Below are positions 35,805-47,597 of a stretch of DNA of 64,000 bases, piece by piece. Origin of the DNA: Oidiodendron maius Zn. Lineage: Eukaryota > Ascomycota > Leotiomycetes > Myxotrichaceae. The stretch covers positions 310,001 through 374,000 of the forward strand of contig KN832878.1 of NCBI GenBank assembly GCA_000827325.1, read 5' to 3'. Made by a program: the position numbers and the translations under genes. The notes beneath the pieces are model-generated. The model did no database searches. It saw only the letters and a list, made by a program, of their open reading frames with translations, and was not told the origin of the DNA. Each line of letters starts with the position of its first letter. Positions within the stretch are counted from its first letter, which is position 1.

Positions 35805-38119
35805 ATGGCGAAAGAGTATAGAGACATCCGGAACCATTATCTCTTCGAGGTAGCGACCGAGGTGGCCAACAGAGGTGCGTGGCTCCTGAAACATTTACAG
35901 ATGCAGAGACTAATCCAGGAAAGTTGGCGGCATCTACTCTGTCCTCAAGTCCAAGGCGCCCGTGACAACTGCCGAGTATGGCGATCGATACACTCTCATC
36001 GGGCCTCTTAATAGGCAATCGGTAGGTCTCCTATGCGCAGGACTTCTGTGCCAGAGATTAATGCGAATGTAGGCTACCGTCGAAGTCGAAGCACTCACCC
36101 CGACAAACCCTCAGCTCAAAGCCACAATCGAAGCCATGGAGGAGCGAGGAATTAGCATCCTATATGGTCGCTGGTTGATCGAGGGGGCCCCACGAGTGCT
36201 TTTAATTGATACAAAGACGGGATATAGATTCCTCGATGAGTGGAAAACGGATTTGTGGAACACTGCTGCCATCCCCTCGCCTGCCGGGGACAGCGAGACC
36301 AACGAGGCTATAGTCTTTGGCTACCTCGTTGCGTGGTTCCTGGGAGAGGTACGCAGTACGGACATATTATTTAGCTCTTTTTTGCTAATACTCGCAGTTC
36401 GTCGCCCACGAGAAGGAAAGAGCTGTCATTGCTCACTTCCATGAATGGCTCTCTGGTGTAGCCCTACCATTGTGCAAGAAGCGTCGAATAGACGTCACGA
36501 CGATTTTCACTACGCATGCCACCCTCCTTGGCCGCTACCTCTGCGCTGGCTCTGTTGATTTCTACAATAATCTGCAGTACTTTAATGTCGATGCGGAGGC
36601 AGGAAATCGCGGAATCTACCATCGGTATTGCATTGAACGGGCAGCAACTCACGCCTCTGATGTTTTCACTACCGTCTCTCACATCACCGCATACGAAAGC
36701 GAGCACCTTTTGAAACGCAAGCCTGATGGCGTTCTCCCAAACGGTCTCAATGTCACTAAGTTCTCTGCCATGCATGAATTTCAAAATCTCCATCAGCAAG
36801 CCAAGGAAAAAATCCACGATTTTGTACGGGGCCACTTTTATGGACATAATGACTTTGACCCAGAAAATACGCTCTACTTCTTCACTGCAGGAAGGTACGA
36901 ATATCGTAATAAGGGTGTCGACATGTTCATCGAATCATTAGCGCGTCTGAACCATCGTCTCAAGTCTTCGGGCTCGAAGATGACCGTTGTTGCCTTTATT
37001 ATTATGCCTGCACAGACACATTCGTTAACAGTGGAGGCTTTGAAAGGCCAAGCTGTTATCAAGTCACTGAGAGATACAGTCGACGTTCTTGAGCGTGGAG
37101 TTGGGAAGCGCATCTTTGAACGCGCTCTCAAGTGGCATGACGGCGAGCCAATGCCAGATGAGAAGGATCTAATCACTGCTCAGGATAGAGTCCTGCTCCG
37201 AAGGCGGCTATTCGCCATGAAGAGAGATGGCCTGCCACCTATCGTTACCCACAATATGACAAACGACGCTGAGGATCCAATCTTGAACCAAATTAGGCGG
37301 GTGCAGCTCTTCAATCACCCATCAGACCGCGTAAAGATCGTCTTCCATCCTGAGTTCTTAAACTCAGCAAATCCCGTCCTGCCAATGGATTATGATGAAT
37401 TCGTACGAGGTACTCACATGGGCATCTTTCCCTCTTACTATGAGCCGTGGGGTTATACTCCAGCTGAGTGTACGGTGATGGGTGTGCCTAGCATTACTAC
37501 GAACCTGTCAGGATTCGGTTGCTATATGGATGAATTAATTGAGAACTCCACCGACTATGGAATCTATATCGTGGATCGCCGCATGAAAGGAGTCGATGAA
37601 TCGGTCAATCAGCTCACGTCCTTCATGTTCGATTTTGCAGGCAAGTCGAGGCGTCAGCGCATTAACCAGAGGAACCGAACAGAGCGCCTCAGTGACCTTC
37701 TGGATTGGAAACGGATGGGTATGGAATATGTTAAAGCTCGTCAACTGGCACTACGAAGAGCCTATCCAACTTCATTCGAGGGCGAGGAGTACGATGATGA
37801 TTGTATCCCAGGGGTGGAACAGAAGATCTCTCGGCCGTTCTCCGTCCCAGGATCGCCTAGGGACAGGAGTGGAATGATGACCCCAGGTGACTTTGCTAGT
37901 CTTCAAGAAGGCAGGGAAGGTTTAAGCACCGAGGACTATGTAGCTTGGAAGTTGCCGTAAGTGTCATTGACTACATATGAGGGGAAATTGCTAATGTTAG
38001 GATACAGTGAGGAAGAAGATCCTGATGAATACCCGTTCCCTCTGACCCTTAGAACGAAGCGGTCAACAGGACCTACCAGCCCGGTCGGCGAGACAGTCAC
38101 GAATGGCGGAGGCCCGTGA
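35805..38119 (+). CDS. GSY1: Glycogen [starch] synthase
   Basis: Exons 35805-35874, 35924-36021, 36073-36348, 36398-37956, 38008-38119; 2115 nt, 704 residues, the usual length for the family. It transfers glucose from UDP-glucose to the non-reducing end of glycogen in the cytosol (GT3). Signs: [24 protein letters not shown] at the N-terminus, [30 protein letters not shown]-like stretch, [20 protein letters not shown], and the catalytic [15 protein letters not shown] with the E-x7-E pair. The last 80 residues carry Ser/Thr-Pro sites ([18 protein letters not shown]), the regulatory phosphorylation tail. The second exon acceptor had to be taken at GAAAG|TTGG to keep the conserved VGGIYS block. 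Symbol follows yeast usage. Confidence 0.96.
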
Positions 38120-38710
38120 TCTTCGAAAGGATATTGTAGGTAGCCAGAATCAACACTTTCCGCATAGTGAGAAAGAGAGTCGATTCGATCGCAGGAGAAG
38201 TTCACAAACGCACGAAATACCGAGCTCAGAAAGTGAGAAGACAGTGGGTGCCAGCAAGCAATGTAACAAGATGTTCATGTCTGTCTTTTGTCTTTTTTTG
38301 TTTTATCGCCTGTATTGCTTCACCCTGCATTTCCACATCTCTTATCTTGTATCTACACTCGTCCGGCTACTCTTTTGCTTCTCACTCTTATCATTCGCTC
38401 ATTTTTGTTACGGGTCGATGAGCCTTCTACATGGCGTGCATCAGGGTTTGTATGTACAGTACATAGGCATTGACCATAGCTGTCTTCCTGTATAAATTGG
38501 AACTGTCATTTCTCCCCTGGCCAAGTAATGGTATACTGGTCGAATATTGCCCTGAACTTACTATGAGCAATGAATATCTTGCACTGTCACTTTAATCGTT
38601 GCGGAAGCTTATAAATAAGTCTTCTTGTCGCACAATAACTTTCCCAATCTAACATATATGAAACGCCAAAGAATTCCAACTTCCACCCTTAAATTTCAAA
38701 TATCCTCCCA
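38120..38710. other. Convergent 3' spacer
   Basis: About 590 nt between glycogen synthase and the Cys-rich hypothetical gene; T-rich stretch at 38285-38400 is likely the 3' untranslated region. No gene seen. Confidence 0.55.
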
Positions 38711-39703
38711 TCACCATTTCTTCACCCCTAAGCTCTCACCTTCTTGCCATCCTCGCCTCCGGTTTTTCAGTCGTTCTTTCACAGTCCCCCAAATCTTCCC
38801 ACTACAGCAAAAACCTTCTCTCCTCGCATTCCTATCCGTCATTCTCTCTGTCGTGATCTCTCGCAGACGGTGCTGCACGCATGTGTCGCACTTGCAGTAC
38901 ATACTCACTTTGTATCTTCCAACCTTCGTTCCCCTGTTGGGATATAGCTTGCATGAGTGGCAGTGGCACCGGCCTTCCTGTGTGTGGTCGTGAGAACGTG
39001 GATCTTGGGCTCCGGAACCGCTGCCTGGATTCAGAGAACGAAGTTCAATGTCGTCGTTATCACCGTTGAAGGAAGCGAGGGTGCGAATTGATGAGTTCTG
39101 CGAGTAACCGACAGCAAATTTTTTAAGTGGAATGAAGAATTGAGCTGATTCAGCACGGAGAGATTCCTCCTCCTCAGGCCTTAGGTCTCGTCTTTCTATG
39201 ATAAGAGAGGCGGAGATGGCCTCCTCTTGGGAGGAGTCGTCTTGGGCCGTCTGCAGGTGCGAAGGCAATTCTGTTTGAAGAGACATGAAATGTCGACCTT
39301 CGTTTATGATTGGTATATTCAGAGGCTTGCGTCCAGAGGTGGCCTCTAGGATTTTGGAAGCAGAATTCCCACCGCTTGATGCCTCGTGAGACGGCTTCAC
39401 ATCTTGAAAGGACCCAAATACTCCTCGTAATGTGCTCTTTGAAAGACGTCGTGCTCCAACCTTAGGTTTGGCATGAGTGGACAATGATGATGTAGGCCCA
39501 TGCTCCTCTTCGAGATCAATTGCAGTTGCAGTTTGGCTTTCAAGTTCTTGGTTCTGTAAAGACGGAGCTAAGACTTGTTGGCCTTTGGGACAGTTTAGAA
39601 GAACCTTTAGACAGCGATGAGTCGAGGACCCAGTGTATTCCGAGGCTGGATGAGTAGTTGTCCAACTTTTGGATTTGCTGCAGAGGATCTTGATGGTTGG
39701 CAT
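38711..39703 (-). CDS. Hypothetical protein with C-terminal Cys/His-rich segment
   Basis: Single frame of about 330 residues starting MPTIKILCSKSKSW. No family recognised. Most of it is Ser/Glu-rich and probably disordered (LRPEEEESLRAES). Near residue 250 a Cys/His cluster appears (GRCHCHSCKLYPNRG, then MYCKCDTCVQH), spaced like a small metal-binding knuckle: C-x-C-x2-C, 17 residues, C-x-C-x2-C. The tail is basic and Trp/Arg-rich. No introns needed. It could be a lineage-specific nuclear protein; it could also be a spurious frame, although nearly 1 kb without a stop in DNA of average GC supports it. Confidence 0.5.
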   Translation of the reverse strand: MPTIKILCSKSKSWTTTHPASEYTGSSTHRCLKVLLNCPKGQQVLAPSLQNQELESQTATAIDLEEEHGPTSSLSTHAKPKVGARRLSKSTLRGVFGSFQDVKPSHEASSGGNSASKILEATSGRKPLNIPIINEGRHFMSLQTELPSHLQTAQDDSSQEEAISASLIIERRDLRPEEEESLRAESAQFFIPLKKFAVGYSQNSSIRTLASFNGDNDDIELRSLNPGSGSGAQDPRSHDHTQEGRCHCHSCKLYPNRGTKVGRYKVSMYCKCDTCVQHRLREITTERMTDRNARREGFCCSGKIWGTVKERLKNRRRGWQEGESLGVKKW

Positions 39704-40617
39704 GCTGTCCAAATTGTCTTTTCTCTTGTTATTGCGTTACGCAAAATCGCGGGGTTACTTTCTTCTCCCGAAACGTCTTGCGTATTGAAGAGACTATTTC
39801 ACTTTGGTTATTGAGCTTTTCAAGTTACGTTAACTTCTCTTATCAGGTGTATCCGTATCTGTTATCAAGTCTCAATTTTTTATTCGTATTATCTGAGGAT
39901 GTGCTGTAAATGGAAACCTGGATTGAAAATACATCTTGAATGTGGTAACGGAGAACTGCTTATATTTATTTCTCACCTTCGTAGTGGAGCTGTTAAATCG
40001 AGCAGTAAATACCGACAAAGAGAAATTAGGGGGCGCATATACTCTATCTATTTTGGAAAGTACCAGCAGCATTATCCTTTGTAATCAATGGTATCATTAC
40101 TCGGGGACTTCGATGGTGATTCTTTGTTTCGGTGGCAAATCTCACAAGCTTTGCTTCTCGAAGTAAAACACAGAATGATAAATAAGGATAGATTTGATGA
40201 GAATGACGAAATTGAAGTATCACAAACAATTAGATAAATTTAGAAATTAGAACGGAAATCTGGCGTAACTAATGCTTTCGGTGCCTTGCTGCAGGACTTC
40301 TTGCCGTTTCTTCCAGAATGTGCACATCGGACGAAAGGACCTGACCTAAATCAACACTCGCGCACGACATTTTTGAGATTTGATAAACACATCAGATGAA
40401 AGGACATGTTTAAACACTGCGATGTGCAACAATATTGCAGGCGAATTGATCACGCTCCGCTACCTGAGTACGCTTCCAAACATCGGATCAAGGCAGCAAT
40501 GTATAAACTGCGATATGCAATAAATATACTACCCGTAGCCTGCAGTGTGCCTCATCTCATTTAGAAGAAAATGAAGGGGAAAGAGTCTATCATCTGGAAT
40601 ATCGCCTATCTGCACTA
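39704..40617. other. Intergenic
   Basis: About 900 nt, AT-rich, between the promoter side of the Cys-rich gene and the 3' end of the Ayg1-like gene. Short frames around 39870-40230 on both strands have no support. Confidence 0.55.
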
Positions 40618-42121
40618 TTATACCATCACACTTTCCATCCATGGATATACTGACGAGTTCGCCAGCGGGTATCCCATATGAAGCGCATCGTTGAAAAATC
40701 TGGCACATGTAAGTTCATTTCCATCCTGAGCTGCACAAGTCAACAGCACCTACCTCGCCTCTTTTGGAGTACCGTGCTCGAACAAGATCATCGAATCTTC
40801 AATGGGCATTAGACCATCCTCGACCCCCTGATTTCGTTTATCAGCTTGCTGATGGTAGCAAACCCCTTGCTGCATAACTCACATTGATGAGCAGAAGCCT
40901 CGTGGATGGTGTATCCATAATTCCGGTCTCCAGCAGCGAGAACTTTTTCTGTGCGGATTCCATATATTCTTCGGCTGACTTATATCCGTGTTTAGTAGAT
41001 AGCGCTGGCCAGAGGCTCATGTGCAGTCAGCTTTAAAAATATTAATTACTCATGTAGTACTCACGAGAATGGGTATTCATGTCCGTCCGCCTTCTCCAGC
41101 CAGTCACGCCCGAAGAAGAAGTGAGTCCCTGCACCCTGGGCCACGCTGCCCCTCAGTCTCTCCTTATGTGTGTGGGCAATCCTCACAGCATAATATCCGC
41201 CACAGCTCAAACCCCATACAATGACGCGGGTCATATCAAAGGTTCCTTGTAATTCCATCCAGTCCAATATACTAGTCCAGAGACGGTCAGCACTCAACGG
41301 ATCGCTGGGATCAGCTGGACAGTCAGCTGTTCCAGGAACCTCTACTATAACAGAAGCCCATCCACGGGCCAGAAACTCGTCACTTCGTACAGTATTATCT
41401 GGCCTGTATCCATCAAGTCCGGTGATCAACAGCACAGCAGGGACTTTGGAACCAGGCTTTGCCGTCTTCGCAGGAAGACGCATATAGATGGGAATAGTAT
41501 CCCGATCAAGCCCTTTACGAGCGGTATGCGGAACCATGATTTCCTTTATAGGGGCATCCCAGTTACTAGCAGCCTTCATATAAACATTCTTTTGCGCCTC
41601 CCAGGCTTTCCATTTAGACTCTGAGCTCGCCTCTGGAAAGCCAGTGATGTATGGGAAACGCGAGATGCGGTAGATGCATGCCGCTCGAAGATATAATTCG
41701 GAGGCCAGGACCAGTTTTCCAGCAGCTGCGGCTTCGTCGCCTTGGCGAGTAAGAGACTCTCCAATTGGGAAGAATGCTTCAGTGTATGCGTCACCATATC
41801 CGTCATTGATATCGTGCTTTAAAGGGTTAAAATTTCTTCTTCTCCAACCAGACATGATAAATCACCTTGATCAGCTGTTCAAATATTGGCTCGAAATCCT
41901 CATATTTTCCATCATGGAAAGGATATAGACTTTTTCCACACTGCGATACATTGTCAGTGCTTTTCCATCCAGGCATAAGCGGAACGGCCGAGCCAGAGAA
42001 ATCATACTGGAAATTTCCACTTCGTTTCCCACAATTCCTTGATTCCATCGTGATGAGGCATCTTCTCGTCAAATTTCTTTCCAAGGATCCATTGCTTAGT
42101 ATTTGCAACCTTAGAGGCCAT
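40618..42121 (-). CDS. Ayg1-like alpha/beta hydrolase (polyketide-shortening type)
   Basis: Six exons: 42121-42008, 41940-41866, 41816-41065, 41015-40883, 40827-40754, 40699-40618; introns 49-67 nt; 1230 nt, 409 residues, against 406 in Aspergillus fumigatus Ayg1. Conserved stretches in order: [83 protein letters not shown], the nucleophile elbow [11 protein letters not shown] (Ser about 267), [26 protein letters not shown] (Asp) and ALHMGYP (His). Ayg1 cleaves a C-C bond of a heptaketide naphthopyrone to give 1,3,6,8-tetrahydroxynaphthalene for DHN melanin. No PKS or other melanin gene lies nearby, so the substrate here is open; many Ayg1 homologues serve other pathways. Confidence 0.88.
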
Positions 42122-45100
42122 TTTGTGTATTCAATAATCCTTCCAGATTGTGACTAGGATGCTCAATTCTCAAGGGTTTCTTGGCGCGCACAAGTTATAG
42201 GGTAGACTTGGCTGTAGCTGAAAATTAATTCAATGGTCAAAGAGCCGTGAAGCTCTGGATTGGCAAATGTAAACCATTAATATGGGAATGTTCTCTCTCG
42301 GCCGGGCTTTCCTCTGTGTCGCAGCGGCATGCACGTCGGATGTCCGAGAGATGACGGACATCAGCACGAATGATATTGCATATGCGCGAAATGTAATTCA
42401 CCATGTAGTATTTCACTCTAGAAGCCACAGTAGAGTGTTCACCTCAATCGGAAGATTATCACAGCATCGGGCTGGGTAGAACTGGTCCCATGACGTCACA
42501 TTCCAAGCTCTGATCCAGACACGTACAGGCATATTGCATACAGATCAGCATAGCTGTAAAGGATGACAGCGCTGTAGCATAAGTACTCTTACAGTATTAA
42601 GCATTAATTCAGGGATCGGGCAACTTTTGCTCTGCTATGGCAGATATATACAACAGCTGTACGATCCGCCATAATCTATGGTGCTACCGTCTAGAGCAAC
42701 CTTCTAAGGGCTGATCACAAAAGATCTCTATTACTTTCAGTATCGTCTTTTCTCGGGCCATTGAAAACATTTGAAAGTGAATAGGCGAAGGTGAAGAAGG
42801 GCTACAAATATAGAGAAGCCGTCCTTGTAGAAATTTTCAAAACACTATACCCTGAGGCCCTTTCTCACGCCTCTAATGACCTTTTGTACTCTCAATCCCT
42901 GAATTACTTTCCAATTCAACTAATACTATAGACATTATCAAACAATTCAAGGGCCTCGATAAGGCAGATCGCAATGATTTCAAGTCAACTATTAAACAGA
43001 TATCAACCTACATAAGAGATGTAGAGAATAGGAAGAGGAAGGGTAGGGAATCTGCCGACTCTAAAGCTAAGATGAATGAAGCGGTACAAAACCTTTATGA
43101 GATTGTCGATAACTTTTTCTATTGACTATACCCGAGTACACCCAATTCCCTCAGGAAAGTTTGGATCGATAACAAAGCTCGGAGCTTGATTAGAGAGATC
43201 TACACGTTGGTCCAGGGCCTTGATATAAAGAGTCCACCGTACTCAGAAGATCTAAAAATATACTGAAATCGAAAGGAGAGGGGCTACTGGCTCATTATCA
43301 GACAATCTTACCAGATTCAAACGCCTATAAGTATAGCATTTGGATTCCTGAGCCTGAAGAAGGTTGAGGATATTAAGCAACCCTACTACTATAGCACAAC
43401 TAACAATTCAAGCCAAGAGCATTGATAAAGATATAGCCTGTATAAGCCTTCCTCCAGACATGAACGACCTTGATGCACTCGCAAAGGCAAATGCTACAGA
43501 CACCCAGAAAATAAAGGCCCAGCAGTAAAGCACTAAAGAGGAAGTGCTAGAGATTTTGCTTGAAATATATGACTTGAAACTAGTACCTGTATAAGTACAC
43601 GATAGCCTCGACATTAGAGAAGAGGGTACCTTGGACGCTATTAAGACCGAAAAATGGCTCGGTATTGCAGGCGAAAACAAGGGCGTGTAGACTGGGTTTT
43701 GACGCGAATGTGGGCGGCATCGGAGAAGGTTCTCATCAAGAGTCGAAGCCATCGGGTATGTAAGGCCTCACTCAAACATTACTGGATACCCCTAGAGGTT
43801 ACGACCTATATCCCCCCCGTTAATGCATACCTAAATGGTAGAATTGTAGTCTTCCAAGAGCGGGTAGAAAATTCTAGCTTATATGATATGATCAAGAAGG
43901 CACTTAGTAATTAGAGCTAGGTTGAAATCTAGAGTAGCTAAGAGGGTAAAGATAGAGGGGTAGCTCTATATACTAAGGGTATCGTATAGAAGAGAAACAG
44001 ATACTACGGGAATGGACATAGAAACGTGGCTGGAAGCATGACAGAGAGAACCAAGGGTAGCTAAGTAGGGATAGTAGGAGAGAGATTCACTAGGATCTTA
44101 TTCGATAACCTCTGAGTGATACGATTCTAAAACTATACTAGAATCTATAGAAGGCGGCAACCTTTACTTTAGTCTAGTTCTGTATAAGTCGAAGAGGACT
44201 AGTTAGCTTTCTATACTACTTGGTAGATTAGGGTACTAGATTTCTAGTCCCATGTTTACTAATATAGATAGGAGGCGAGCCCGTAATATGTACTACGCCA
44301 CTACCCTCTAGAAGAGAGTAGGAGCTAGATCCTCTGTGCGATATATAGATGAGGGATCGATATCGTAATATTACTCGATACTCGAGAAGAGCAAGAACAG
44401 TTGCACGTTAGACTGTATAATCAGGCTCCATGACTCTGTTCCAGGTGGCTAGGAATTTATTGTACGCATAACTCTAGTTAAAAATCAGTGACTATTTGTA
44501 GACAGTGAGGGTTTATAGAGTTAGTTGATAGATAGATCCGAGCTTTTAACCCTATTTAATAATTTCCTTAGGGGTAGGATAGATAGCAGCATTACATAAC
44601 GGTATTTTAGCTAGTTAGAGCAAAAATTTATCAGTCAATCAAGCCAAGCCTAATCCATTCAGTTCAAATGTCGCAGTTTTAATAGTAATACGCAGCGACG
44701 CGCAAAATATTGATCGAGTTGATAAAATATGTTTTCAGCACAGCAGACATCAAAATATTAACAGTGGCATGTAAAACAGAATTCATCAGAGGCGCATCTT
44801 CTCAATTATGATACTTGTCTTCTTCCGCTACTTGCTATTTGGACTGTAACAGGCAGATAAAGGAAGGGATTGGTAGGTCGACGCTCGTAATGGCATCTGA
44901 GAGTCGGAAGACGTGAAATCTGGGCAAGGCTGCCAGATAAGCGAACGGAAATTCATTTTGAAAGGACTAAAAGGGGTTCAAAATAAGCGATGGTAGCGTG
45001 GTATAGAGCTACATATATCAGCTACGGTAGGGGTCTTTCGGCCATATCTTATTCCCGAAGATTATCAAACTTAAAATGGGATGACTTTCTGGCTGGCCAC

Positions 45101-45970
45101 TCGATAAACTTCTTGGGGGAGATGTGCTTGGCGAGAAGGCACTGTACCCACCTCAACGAAAGAAGACACGAAGGTGGGGAATTGGTTGAAAGTAGGAGAC
45201 TATCTAAAATACTTTATATATGTGTAGTTCAAATCTAGTCCTAGAGCTGAGTTTGCGAAATATATCTTAGATCTGAAGCATTCGGTCTGGCACATTACGT
45301 ACCATATGGTCTTTACGCTGTGGTTTATATCATCCACCCAAAACTTCTCTCAAACAACTACATCAACTCAGGGGGTAACACTTATTTAAACATGAGCACA
45401 AGATACTAATATAAATAATTCAACCTCACACTGTGTTCTAGATAAAAATCAAGTCCCAGTCATATCCCCTCCAGCACCTTAATCTCAGTCCCACTCTTAA
45501 CTATCCAGCCTCTCAATCTAACACCTCAAGCTTTTCCTATTCGCCGTACCTATTCAAGGATTAAAGGCACAGCCTAAATCTATCAAACATAACCTTTTTG
45601 ACTGCTCTTTCTCTGTCATGTCCTTCTTGCCCCTACTCAATTAGCTTTAGCAGTTGAAGCTTTGGCGCGGCCTCAGCTTCAAAACAAGATTCCCAACAGA
45701 GCCTACTGCTCCCTGTTAACCAAAATTATTACCTATTGGCTGGTGGGCATATTAGATCTCTGTCAATATCAAACACCAGATGCTGCAATCTGCAACTTCG
45801 TCTTTACAATACACTTCACTTCTTACTATTATCCTGTAAGTACACTACTACCTGGAGGACATTTAAATATTTAACAAACATAAACAGCATCAATAATCGC
45901 CTCCATCTTGATCGGGGGCGTGTGATATTTGCGCTTTCCACAGACAAGCCCTAATTTACCATATTTTAAC
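42122..45970. other. AT-rich accessory region without intact gene
   Basis: About 3.8 kb. From about 42.8 to 44.6 kb the DNA is rich in TA, CTA and TAG words, the look of old repeat DNA after C-to-T decay (RIP-like). It contains the fossil listed next. From 44.7 to 45.97 kb it is AT-rich spacer leading to the DUF7587-like gene; no gene seen. Confidence 0.55.
42860..44480 (+). mobile_element. Heavily decayed repeat element, possibly LTR-retrotransposon (gag-like) fossil
   Basis: Protein-like codon patterns appear on the plus strand but are broken many times, and the whole stretch is TA-rich. Some short pieces are reminiscent of Copia-type gag regions, but I cannot show flanking LTRs or a pol region. 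It looks old and clearly not functional. Family assignment is weak. Confidence 0.3.
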
Positions 45971-47597
45971 ATGAGAAACACATCATCCAACATGGGATCT
46001 CAGGTCTCTGTTTGGCTATCTGAGCTATCGAGCAATTCGTCGGAATCAACTGATGAAAACTCAGACACTTTTACGGATGATAGCTATGAGTCTAAAGGTG
46101 TTTCCATTACCTCCAAGGAGCGACACGATTCTCAACATGGAGAAAAGACGAGGACGGGTTCATCTCCGCACACTAGTAGCAAGAAACGGCGATACGACCC
46201 AGAAGATAGTGAAAGCGAAGACAGTAAAAACAAAGATGAGACAATATTTAACAAAAGGCCGCGATATGCTTCAGACAAAAGTGAAAATAAATCAGAATCT
46301 CAATCTGATGGCAGTACTTCTAGCAATAAAACAGAATACGATTCAGATGAGAATAATCAGACAAATAAAAGCGGCGATAGAAAAGATTGCCGCTCGAGCT
46401 CTCTAAACTCAGACGACGAGGGTAAGTGATAAATTGCAAAATTATTTAGATCATCCAGCTAATGAATCCACGACATTGGCTTAGAGAACGATAAAGCATC
46501 ACCAAGCAAAGAAGAGACGCAAAAAGACTTGAAGGACTGCGCAACAGAATCGTCGCGTAAATTGGGTGTGAGTAAATCTATAAGATGGCTCTGCTGTCAA
46601 GATATCTTCTGGCAACTCGTCTGACCAGATGCAGCCAAATTATGAAATTCCGACTACACTCAAGCGACACGAGCGATACACCACGCTTTGCAAAGAGCTC
46701 TCCGTCATCTTGAAGAAGTCGACGGAGTCTCTATTATCACCAGAGGGGCTAGCAGATGGCTTAGAGTTGATTGAAACACTTAAGATTAAGTATCAATGCT
46801 TGCTCTATCCTGGGAACTCCAAGAAATTGGACAGAGATATCCCCTATCCCATGACTATTGAAGAAGTTCAAGAGCGAATTCAGGGGTCGGAAGAAGATAA
46901 GCATTCTTGGCTTGCGTCTGCGCAGGGGAATATACCAGAGAGTGGCATCCTGTATCGCACCTGGGATAAGTCAAGCCAATGCCAGATCCTCAAAGTTGAT
47001 CTTGGGTTCCTATCAGGAGGTGCATGCTCAGATTTTAGGAGTAGAGAAGGTCGAAAGAACCATCTGCAGTGCCACGCCAACTGGGGAAACAGAAGGAAAA
47101 CTCCGTTTATATCTACCACGCCGTCTATTAAAGTTATCGCTAGGTATATAAAGCAATTTGAGAGACGCCAGAAGGCACAGGTCAACACGATTATGCTCAC
47201 GGCCATTAACGCCAAAGCTCGTCAGGCAGCAGGCTGGCCAGTTCTCAACATGTTAAACGAGCTCATACATTATGGGGCCAAGATTCCAGCTAAGTGTGGC
47301 CTTGCAACTTACGTGGGCGAGTATCTCCTGCCGTTCCGCATACGTCCAGAGGAGAATATCTGGACATGGTACCATACAGATACTCTAGAGTGGCTCAAAG
47401 ACCATAAAACAGATGATATGGAAGTGTGGGAGGCAAAGGTGGTCCGGCCGGTGTATGAAGAGCATGAAAGATCGAGAAAGGCCGGGGCCAGCGACGAGGA
47501 GACGAAAAAAGATGTGGAGGCACTGTTACTGAAACTGATGCCCTCCGCCGTTGAGAGCCACCGGAGGGCTACAGCGCAGGGATGTCTCTTTCGATAG
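45971..47597 (+). CDS. Repetitive charged protein with DUF7587/ART-like C-terminal domain
   Basis: Exons 45971-46421, 46485-46567, 46629-47597; 1503 nt, 500 residues. Residues 1-180 are Ser/Asp/Lys-rich and hydrophilic, with a degenerate three-fold repeat of a basic cluster followed by an acidic Ser run (KKRRYDPEDSESEDS, KRPRYASDKSENKSE, NKTEYDSDENNQ), giving likely nuclear localisation signals. The C-terminal 320 residues look globular. LYRTWD, HANWGNRRKTPFISTTPS and YVGEYLLPFRIRPEENIW come in the order Arg / Ser-Thr-Thr / Glu, the pattern of R-S-E ADP-ribosyltransferase folds and of the fungal DUF7587 family as I know it. No activity is shown. The gene sits in the AT-rich island and its coding DNA has lower GC than neighbours. 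Coding-like composition continues past the stop to about 47753, so the 3' end is uncertain. Other in-frame starts: 45995. Confidence 0.6.

Noticed and set aside
31050-42121. Biosynthetic cluster formed by the FMO and the Ayg1-like hydrolase
   Set aside because: Housekeeping genes (eIF4E, glycogen synthase) lie between them and no PKS, NRPS or terpene synthase is present.
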